Shown here piece by piece: positions 1-5,286 of a DNA stretch of 5,944 nt. The position numbers and the translations under genes were made by a program. This DNA comes from CAYRML01 sp050942825 (GTDB taxonomy: Bacteria; Bacillota; Dehalobacteriia; UBA4068). Where the stretch lies: contig JBMNOA010000074.1 of the NCBI GenBank assembly GCA_050942825.1, positions 1 to 5,944 on the forward strand, written 5' to 3'. Every line of letters begins with the position of its first letter. The stretch's first letter is position 1. The notes below the pieces were generated by a model. It saw nothing but the letters and a program-made list of their open reading frames with translations. It was not told the DNA's origin and searched no databases.

Positions 1-1
1 A

Positions 2-2695
2 GGGTTGTATGATATTTACAAAGGGGCCAAAAGCGCCGATGCAAAAGAAGCAAAAGATAGGTATTGGAGCGGCGGCAGCAAGATAGGGATGGTAGCCACA
101 GGCGCTGGAATAGGGGCCGCTGTTGGCTCTGTGGTTCCAATCATAGGCACTGGAATAGGCGCAGCCGTAGGGGCCGGCATTGGCGGCGTGGGCGCACTCT
201 TTGGCGGCAGCAAGGTGGGCAAGGCCATGTCCGATGCTACTGACGAGGGCGGCGGCCTGACTAAATTCTGGGAAAACACCAAGCAGTGGTCAAAGGATAC
301 CTGGGATACCACCAAGGCTGGAGCAGCGGATGCCGGGGTTTGGGTTTCTGACAAATGGAACGAAGCAGGAGATTGGATCGGCAATAAATGGGGCGGCTTT
401 AGCAATTGGCTTGATACCACGGTATGGACCCCATCAAAGGATGTTGGCATTTCGGCGGCCAACGTTGCTGCCGGAGCATGGAGCGAGGGCAAAGACTGGG
501 TGTCCGGAAAGTGGGGAAACTTCTCAGATTGGTTTGACGAGACGGTGTGGACCCCTGCTGGCCATGCGGCACAAATCGCCAGCGATTGGACAGAAGAAAA
601 ATGGGGCCAGGCCAGGGATTGGGTTGGAGACAGGTGGTCTGATTTTGCTTCATGGCTTGATGAAACAGCCTGGACGCCAGTAAAAGGCGCGGCACAAACC
701 GCGAGCCAGTGGGTAGGTGACAGGTGGGCAGACGCAAGGGCATGGACCAGCGGACACTGGGCGAGCCTATCGGGGTGGTTTGACGAAAGCATATGGATGC
801 CAATAAAAAGCGGGGCTCAGGCTGCAGGAACATGGACATCGGAACAATGGAACGAAGCTGGGGCCTGGATAAAAGAAACATGGGGACCCGCTTCTGAATG
901 GTTTGCAGAGAATGTGTGGGAACCGATAAAAGGCGCGGCATTAACAGCCGGAGCATGGATAGGCGACCAGTTCATGGCCGCCAAGAACGCCATAAGTGAT
1001 GCTTGGAGCGGGGTATCTGGATGGTTTGAGGATAATGTCTGGGGACCGGTTAAATCAGGGGCAAGCGCTGCTATGAAATGGATTGAAGACAAGTGGGTGG
1101 CAGCGAAAGGCTGGTTCAGCGAGCTAAGTCAAAAGGGCTCCAAAGAAACCGGACTAACAACCAGCAAAGGGAAAAGTAGTGTTTTTGAACATGCCGAAGG
1201 CGGCATTCTCACCAGGCCACATATGGGCATCGTAGCCGAAGATGGACCAGAAGCTATCATCCCGTTAACGAAGCCATCACGTGCACAAGCGCTGTGGCAG
1301 CAAGTTGGCCGCCGCTTGGGATTTATCACAGAAACGCGGAATGAAGCCATAACCAACAACTTAAGGCGGACATCAGATGCATCAGAGAACACCGCGAGAA
1401 TTACCAACGCGAAGGATATATCCGAAACCACAAAAAGAATTGCTGATGTGGTGGACATTACGCGATACCAAGGCGTAGGGCGGTTACCGACGGTTAAAGC
1501 CTATGCCGAAGGCGGCATTCTCACCAGGCCACATATGGGCATCGTAGCCGAAGATGGACCAGAAGCTATCATCCCGTTAGGTTCAGGCAAAAGTAAGGAA
1601 GCGTTAAGTTTATGGCAACAAGCAGGCCAGATGCTTGGAGTTACCCCTCACGCAGACGGCGGCATATTTGGGAAACTAAAAAGCGCCGGGAACGTGGTAA
1701 AGGAGTTTGCCGGAGACAAGATCTCGGCCATAGGTACCACCGCAAAAAAGGCGTGGGGCTCGATTAAGACTGTTTTTTCCACAGACAAGGCATCTGCTGC
1801 TGGCAATACCTCTGAAAGCATTGCTATTGGTCTTGAATCTACAAGAAGAGGCCAGGAAAATGCAGTTAAGTCAATTTACAAACCTTATCAGAAAAAGATT
1901 GCCTCGATTGCATCACCCGACATTGGCGAATATGAAAAGACGCGAGAAATAGCTCATATGGCCAAGAATTTAAATAGGAGATTTGGCAAAGCAACAAAAA
2001 TTGCTTCCAGGGTGGCGATACCATTATCACTGATTGCATCTGTTACCGAAATCATAGGGTTGGAGGACAAAAAGCGAGCCATTGTAAAAGAACTCGGCTC
2101 CGTTTTAGGCGCAGTAGGAGTCAGCGCTCTGGTTGGGGCAGGAACCGGCGCACTTGTTGGAGCGGGCGTTCTTTCCCCGGTGACAGCACTGCTGGGATCC
2201 ATAATTGGAGCAGGAGCTGGAGCATTTGGCGGCCAGGCTGTGGCGAATAAACTCTATGACCGTTTTGCTTTCCATGCCGACGGCGGCATAATGACCAAGC
2301 CGCACATGGGCATCGTGGCCGAGGCTGGTGCCGAAGGAATTATCCCATTGAGTCCGAGCAAGAGAAGCAGAGGGATAGACCTATGGCAAAGGACCGGAGA
2401 AATTCTCGGCGTGAGGCCATATGAAGACGGCGGCATAGTAGGAGATGAGCAAGAGCAACGACCAAAGGGAGTGCCCACAGGTAGAGGCGGCCAGAACATA
2501 ACAATCAAGGTGGAGGTAAAAGCGGAGCCCAGATTTACAATTGAGGGCAGCGGAGATACCACCGACGAGAACAAAGTGCTGGCTGTTTTAAAGGCTTACA
2601 TCCGAGAAATGACCGACGACATCGGAGACGAACTCGCGGAGAGACTGGCCCGAATTTTCGCGAATATGCCCGCTAAGGGAGGAGCTGAAGCGTAA
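2..2695 (+). CDS. Phage tail tape measure protein, 5'-truncated by the window edge
   Basis: The reading frame is open to the left edge; the in-frame TTG at position 5 has no room for a ribosome binding site and lies inside the gene. Residues are numbered from that TTG (1-896). Visible domains: Gly/Ala-rich hydrophobic segment 27-70; Trp-striped repeats 88-371 with a 41-residue period; GGI-PHMGIVAE-EAIIPL modules at 396-440, 500-554 and 757-811; a Lys-rich helical stretch 555-665; a second Gly-rich hydrophobic segment 694-745; a beta-like then amphipathic helical C-terminus 830-896. Trp/Phe-periodic helices, membrane segments and the G-x-EAIIPL motif are typical of tape measure proteins, which span the tail tube, set its length and can help DNA enter the cell. 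No lysozyme or peptidase domain is visible. It sits directly before baseplate genes and overlaps the next gene by 1 nt, as expected. The family call is firm; the missing N-terminus and total length are unknown. It holds the position of PBSX XkdO. Confidence 0.93.
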   Translation, partial: GLYDIYKGAKSADAKEAKDRYWSGGSKIGMVATGAGIGAAVGSVVPIIGTGIGAAVGAGIGGVGALFGGSKVGKAMSDATDEGGGLTKFWENTKQWSKDTWDTTKAGAADAGVWVSDKWNEAGDWIGNKWGGFSNWLDTTVWTPSKDVGISAANVAAGAWSEGKDWVSGKWGNFSDWFDETVWTPAGHAAQIASDWTEEKWGQARDWVGDRWSDFASWLDETAWTPVKGAAQTASQWVGDRWADARAWTSGHWASLSGWFDESIWMPIKSGAQAAGTWTSEQWNEAGAWIKETWGPASEWFAENVWEPIKGAALTAGAWIGDQFMAAKNAISDAWSGVSGWFEDNVWGPVKSGASAAMKWIEDKWVAAKGWFSELSQKGSKETGLTTSKGKSSVFEHAEGGILTRPHMGIVAEDGPEAIIPLTKPSRAQALWQQVGRRLGFITETRNEAITNNLRRTSDASENTARITNAKDISETTKRIADVVDITRYQGVGRLPTVKAYAEGGILTRPHMGIVAEDGPEAIIPLGSGKSKEALSLWQQAGQMLGVTPHADGGIFGKLKSAGNVVKEFAGDKISAIGTTAKKAWGSIKTVFSTDKASAAGNTSESIAIGLESTRRGQENAVKSIYKPYQKKIASIASPDIGEYEKTREIAHMAKNLNRRFGKATKIASRVAIPLSLIASVTEIIGLEDKKRAIVKELGSVLGAVGVSALVGAGTGALVGAGVLSPVTALLGSIIGAGAGAFGGQAVANKLYDRFAFHADGGIMTKPHMGIVAEAGAEGIIPLSPSKRSRGIDLWQRTGEILGVRPYEDGGIVGDEQEQRPKGVPTGRGGQNITIKVEVKAEPRFTIEGSGDTTDENKVLAVLKAYIREMTDDIGDELAERLARIFANMPAKGGAEA
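338..1117 (+). repeat. Tandem 123-bp (41-codon) Trp-rich repeats in the tape measure gene
   Basis: Six full units start at 338, 461, 584, 707, 830 and 953, each exactly 41 codons, followed by a partial seventh from 1076. A half unit upstream (about residues 88-111) aligns with a 1-residue shift. Each unit has aromatic positions 2, 7, 13, 18, 24 and 30; 33 of these 36 positions are Trp (exceptions V2 in unit 2, F7 and A13 in unit 6). Every full unit also has Pro at position 32, often in a W-x-P-x-K context. Positions 2, 13, 24 and 7, 18 are 11 residues apart, a hendecad pattern suited to a long helical coil. The units are clearly diverged, so the duplications look old, yet no net length change remains. 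Confidence 0.92.
1191..1267 (+). repeat. 77-bp perfect direct repeat, copy 1 (GGI/EAIIPL motif)
   Basis: This block is identical base for base to 1503-1579, 312 bp (104 codons) downstream in the same frame. Identity starts and stops abruptly: the flanking bases differ on both sides. It encodes most of the AEGGILTRPHMG / IVAEDGPEAIIPL core. The LWQ..G..LG segments that follow each copy have diverged, so the core was probably copied or homogenised recently. Confidence 0.95.
1503..1579 (+). repeat. 77-bp perfect direct repeat, copy 2 (GGI/EAIIPL motif)
   Basis: Second copy of the 77-bp block at 1191-1267, same orientation and same reading frame. Recombination between the copies would delete or duplicate 312 bp in frame. 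This copy is followed by LWQQAGQMLGV and then HADGGI (residues 549-554). Confidence 0.95.
2273..2350 (+). repeat. Divergent third copy of the GGI/EAIIPL motif
   Basis: It encodes HADGGIMTKPHMG followed by IVAEAGAEGIIPL (residues 757-782), clearly the same protein motif as the 77-bp repeat copies but with many synonymous and some amino acid differences. It is followed by LWQRTGEILGV and a degenerate EDGGIVG. Its divergence is what makes the perfect identity of the first two copies stand out. Confidence 0.9.
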
Positions 2696-3351
2696 TGAAT
2701 ATATACTTCACGGAAATAGAAACTGGCGCAAGGCTTACGCTTTCAATGCTCCCGGAGAAGGCAAAGCGTAAAGGAGACGCACAGTTTCAAACCTATGACA
2801 TTATAAACGTCGGGGAGGTTAAGATCCCGAAGGGCACAAATCTGCTGACATTTTCATGGAACGGGACCCTCCCTGGCAAAAACCGTAGGAATGCCAGCTA
2901 CGTAAAAAGGCAATACTGGCACAGCCCGGAAGAGATCCAGAATATATGGGAGAAATGGAGAACGAACGGAACCAAGATACGGCTCATGGTGACGGAAACG
3001 CCAATTAACCACGATGTATATCTGGACAGTTACACGGCAGAGGCAACCGGTGGAAATGGCGACTACGAGTACAGCATTAGCTTTGTAGAAGCTAAGCCTA
3101 TAGAGGTTTACACTGTAAACGAGCTGAGCATAAAGCCAAGCACAAAAACCAACAGTACAACTGCCAGGCCGCCGGCCGCCAAGGCTGCAGCCAAAACTTA
3201 CACCGTAAAAAGCGGAGACAGCCTGTGGAAGATAGCACAGCAGACCCTCGGAAAAGGCGGGCGATATATGGAAATTTATAATCTTAACACAGATAAAATA
3301 AAGAACCCCAACCTTATATACCCAGGGCAAGTACTAACGCTGCCCAGTTAG
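2695..3351 (+). CDS. xkdP: LysM-domain phage tail protein, XkdP-like
   Basis: 218 residues. The C-terminal LysM domain covers about 168-216: it opens with TYTVKSGDSLWKIAQ, has a central YMEIYNLN segment and ends NPNLIYPGQVLTLP, all hallmark LysM positions. An Ala/Pro/Thr/Lys linker (about 145-167) joins it to an N-terminal domain of about 140 residues matching the XkdP/YqbP type by order and general pattern (GEVKIPKG, LLTFSWNGTLPG). There is no signal peptide, so it acts as a structural part of the particle, probably near the baseplate hub, where LysM folds serve in assembly or cell-wall contact. The ATG overlaps the tape measure stop (TAATG), and AAGGGAGGAG at 2675-2684 precedes it by 10 nt, so translation is likely coupled. 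The LysM call is certain; the exact place in the baseplate is inferred from the family. Confidence 0.9.
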   Translation: MNIYFTEIETGARLTLSMLPEKAKRKGDAQFQTYDIINVGEVKIPKGTNLLTFSWNGTLPGKNRRNASYVKRQYWHSPEEIQNIWEKWRTNGTKIRLMVTETPINHDVYLDSYTAEATGGNGDYEYSISFVEAKPIEVYTVNELSIKPSTKTNSTTARPPAAKAAAKTYTVKSGDSLWKIAQQTLGKGGRYMEIYNLNTDKIKNPNLIYPGQVLTLPS

Positions 3352-3355
3352 GAGG
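3350..3355 (+). promoter_or_regulatory. AGGAGG ribosome binding site overlapping the only canonical start of the hub gene
   Basis: A perfect AGGAGG overlaps the xkdP stop codon (TAG 3349-3351) and its last G is the first base of the GTG at 3355. It therefore cannot serve that GTG at normal spacing. With usual spacing (5-9 nt) it would point to ACG at 3364 (8 nt); ATA at 3367 is 11 nt away. No ATG or TTG lies in the usual window. GTGG (3355-3358) and CCAC (3362-3365) could pair as a tiny hairpin in the spacer. Confidence 0.7.
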
Positions 3356-4377
3356 TGGCCGCCACGATAGATATTAGAAAACTCAAATACAAGTTAATTC
3401 TCGTAACGGCCACTGGCAAGCAACTAGACATAACACAGGCAGCCGAAAGCCTCGGCTGGGAGGAAGGCGACGCAGAACTTGCAATGCGTATAGGGTTTAC
3501 ATTGCACAATATCAAATACGGAGGCAGCCAGCTTTCAAGCCTTGCACAACCGGGGTGCATAGTGGCCATAATAGCCGACTGGGGAACCAGCAGCGAAGAA
3601 GTGGCCAGAGGAAGTATCCAGGAATGGGAACCAGGGCATTTAGGAAGCGCTTCTACGACATTTGACGTGATCGCATACGATGAACTATTCAATCTCCAGC
3701 AAAGCCAGGACAACAGATACTACTCAGCCGGTACAGGAACAAAGGCAGCCATAACCGGGATATTCAACGACTGGGGAGTGCCGATAGAAAAGTACGACGG
3801 TCCGGATGTAGCTCATGCCAAAACGCCTTTTAAAAACGAATACCTGAGCAATATCCTCCTGAAGCTGTTGGACGACGCAAGCAAAAAAGGCGCTGCCAAA
3901 TGCATAATAAGAGCCAGCAAAGGGAAGGTCAGCGTGCTACCGAAGGGGAGCAACGAGACAATATATCACTTTGACGAGGACACCAACGCTACGCTCACCA
4001 GGGATAAAATAAGCACCGTAGACCTGGTAACGAGGGTAAAAGTGGTCGGTAAGGAAGATAACGAAGGGAGGCAACCGGTAGAAGCGGTAGTTGATGGGTT
4101 AACCCAACACGGAATCAGGCAAAGGATACAAAACCGGGCTGAAGACGACTCGCTGGACACAGCCAAATCAACTGCCCAACAATTATTGAATGAGTACGGA
4201 AAGCCAGTCAGGATAATCGTACTCGAAGGCCCGGATGTTCCGGTTATCCGTAAAGGAGACAAGATTCACGTTAAGGCAGGCACGCTCAACGGGTACTACG
4301 TCACCAAATCAGTACGACACGACGCAGCCACCCGTAGTATGTCGATGGAGCTAGAACCTGAAGAAGCGAAAGCATAA
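3355..4377 (+). CDS. xkdQ: Baseplate hub protein, XkdQ / gpD-gp27-like
   Basis: About 340 residues. The N-terminal half is beta-rich (KYKLILVTATGKQLDI, then ELAMRIGFTLHN) and leads to SASTTFDVIAYDELFNLQQ (98-116), typical of the hub protein family in which a DVxAYD-type strand recurs. A helical stretch follows (AAITGIFNDWGVPIE, then LSNILLKLLDDASKKGA). The C-terminal domain ends with the VIRKGDKIHVKAGTLNGYY, VTKSVRHD and MSMELEP strands (297-336), the G-D-x-V/I ... G-x-Y-x-V-x-S-V-x-H pattern of late control D / gp27-like hubs. Such proteins form the trimeric ring joining tail tube, tape measure C-terminus and spike. Position between the LysM protein and DUF2577 matches PBSX xkdQ. The start is uncertain: GTG 3355 is the only canonical in-frame candidate close by, but AGGAGG overlaps it; reinitiation 3 nt after the upstream stop, or a noncanonical start at 3364 or 3367, are the options. 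Confidence 0.85.
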   Translation: MAATIDIRKLKYKLILVTATGKQLDITQAAESLGWEEGDAELAMRIGFTLHNIKYGGSQLSSLAQPGCIVAIIADWGTSSEEVARGSIQEWEPGHLGSASTTFDVIAYDELFNLQQSQDNRYYSAGTGTKAAITGIFNDWGVPIEKYDGPDVAHAKTPFKNEYLSNILLKLLDDASKKGAAKCIIRASKGKVSVLPKGSNETIYHFDEDTNATLTRDKISTVDLVTRVKVVGKEDNEGRQPVEAVVDGLTQHGIRQRIQNRAEDDSLDTAKSTAQQLLNEYGKPVRIIVLEGPDVPVIRKGDKIHVKAGTLNGYYVTKSVRHDAATRSMSMELEPEEAKA

Positions 4378-4389
4378 GGGGGCGAGAGC

Positions 4390-4821
4390 ATGAACCCATC
4401 ATCAGGAAATCCAGGGATAAATAAACTCGGCAAGGTGCTACAACAGCGCATGAGGGAAACAAATGCATCGCCCCTCGTGCTTGATTTTGGAGCAATCCAG
4501 GGGGACTATAGTTTATTAACCAACACCTACCCGATACCGATACCAAAGACAGATTATTTAGTATGCCGACAGCTGACCCTTGGAGAAACAGGCAGTAAAC
4601 TAACAACAAGCGCAACAGATGGAAGCCACGACGTTTATAGTGACCCTTATCCAGAGCCAGTATATACGCACGTAGGAATAGGGATAAACCACAAGCACGA
4701 CGTACTTATACCGGGAAAAATGCGGTGGTTAAAACCAGGAGATCGGGTTCTGGTGGCATGGGTTCAGAATGACGCCGTGGTAATTGATGTCGTATTACCA
4801 GCGACAAAGATAGGAGGATGA
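4390..4821 (+). CDS. xkdR: DUF2577 family baseplate protein, XkdR-like
   Basis: 143 residues. The N-terminal helix (INKLGKVLQQRMRE, 10-23), the LDFGAIQGDYSLL strand and the C-terminal block NHKHDVLIP (100-108) followed by LKPGDRVLVAWVQNDAVVIDVVLP (114-137) are the signature of DUF2577. The last block looks like the strand-turn-strand of an OB-type beta barrel, as in baseplate spike or hub proteins; this fold assignment is inference. No enzyme motif is seen. The ATG at 4390 is preceded by AAGGGGG (4376-4382) at 7 nt spacing, and the gene begins 12 nt after xkdQ. It lies between the hub and the gp25-like wedge, where P2-like phages encode the central spike, so a spike or spike-adapter role is plausible. 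The family call is good; the function is not established from sequence. Confidence 0.85.
   Translation: MNPSSGNPGINKLGKVLQQRMRETNASPLVLDFGAIQGDYSLLTNTYPIPIPKTDYLVCRQLTLGETGSKLTTSATDGSHDVYSDPYPEPVYTHVGIGINHKHDVLIPGKMRWLKPGDRVLVAWVQNDAVVIDVVLPATKIGG
4812..4817 (+). promoter_or_regulatory. AGGAGG ribosome binding site that decides the xkdS start
   Basis: AGGAGG lies inside the last codons of xkdR. The ATG at 4818 abuts it with no spacer, whereas the ATG at 4824 follows at 6 nt, the normal distance. The site therefore supports 4824 as the start and removes two residues (Met-Ser) from the longer version. Confidence 0.85.
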
Positions 4822-4823
4822 GC

Positions 4824-5273
4824 ATGGCGAATAAAAACCTGTACCCTGTCTTTGACGTTCCAGAAATCATAACGCCAGCTCCAGCAGAGGAGCAGAAATT
4901 CAAACCAAGCGTATACTTTGACTACGATATGGGCGACTTCAGAAGAGACGGAGCCAACAAACTGGTTGTAGCTGACGGAAGGGAGGCATACCAGCAATGG
5001 TGCATTAAGACCGCACAAACAGAACGGCTCGAACGGATGGCGTACGGCAGCGATATAGGAACCGAGCTCGACGATGCACTCAAGCAGGCAGACCACGAAG
5101 CCGTGGAATCTGCACTGGAAAGGACAATCACAGAGGCCCTCATGGTTAACCCGAAGACGGAATACGTCCGAGGTTTTGAGTTTACATGGGACAGTGACGG
5201 CCTGCACTGTGATTTTACAATCAAAGGTAAAGAGTGGGAAGAACAGCGTGTAGGCGTAATTTTACAGACGTAA
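4824..5273 (+). CDS. xkdS: gp25-like baseplate wedge protein, DUF2634, XkdS-like
   Basis: 149 residues from ATG 4824, chosen over ATG 4818 because AGGAGG at 4812-4817 is correctly spaced only for 4824. Diagnostic blocks: KPSVYFDYDMGDF (27-39) followed by REAYQQWCIKTAQTER (53-68), then YGSDIGTELDD (74-84), then ESALERTITEALMVNP (95-110) and YVRGFEFTWDSDGLHCDFTI (114-133). This is the gp25/gpW-type wedge family, whose members join the sheath to the baseplate and nucleate sheath polymerisation in contractile tails. Its presence is direct support for a contractile tail rather than a long flexible or short one. The start codon is 2 nt past the xkdR stop and the RBS is inside xkdR, so translation is coupled. 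Length is normal for the family and there is no sign of damage. Confidence 0.93.
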   Translation: MANKNLYPVFDVPEIITPAPAEEQKFKPSVYFDYDMGDFRRDGANKLVVADGREAYQQWCIKTAQTERLERMAYGSDIGTELDDALKQADHEAVESALERTITEALMVNPKTEYVRGFEFTWDSDGLHCDFTIKGKEWEEQRVGVILQT

Positions 5274-5286
5274 GGAGGTGGAATAA

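Noticed and set aside
16..792. A 258-codon open frame on the minus strand opposite the Trp repeats
   Set aside because: It mirrors the repetitive codon pattern of the tape measure (TGG reads as CCA in antisense), has a low-complexity Pro/Ser/His-rich product with no recognisable domain, and lies wholly inside a certain gene. Other minus-strand frames here are similar shadows.
1190..1580. The spaced direct repeats as a CRISPR array or mobile-element ends
   Set aside because: Only two identical copies exist, 312 bp apart, in frame within one gene and encoding a known tape measure motif. There is no transposase or regular spacer pattern.
1744..1750. In-phase A AAA AAG slippery heptamer inside the tape measure gene
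   Set aside because: It fits the -1 frameshift pattern in the correct phase, but the -1 frame stops after five codons (TAA 1765-1767), I see no convincing downstream stem, and no internal Shine-Dalgarno lies at the 10-14 nt needed. Programmed frameshifting in tail operons occurs in the chaperone genes upstream of the tape measure, not here. Most likely chance from two Lys codons.
3166..3195. GC-rich inverted repeats (for example GGCTGCAGCC) near the end of xkdP as a terminator
   Set aside because: The palindrome has no loop and no T-run follows, and it encodes the Ala/Pro/Lys linker before the LysM domain. It is explained by coding sequence.
3189..3345. LysM domain as evidence for a secreted cell-wall hydrolase (endolysin)
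   Set aside because: There is no signal peptide and no catalytic domain, and the gene lies between tape measure and hub genes, which fits the structural XkdP-type tail protein.
3889..3900. Run of six A (AAA AAA) in the hub gene as a possible slippage site
   Set aside because: The frame is AGC AAA AAA GGC, which does not form a canonical X XXY YYZ heptamer, and the hub protein continues normally through it with family-typical sequence on both sides.
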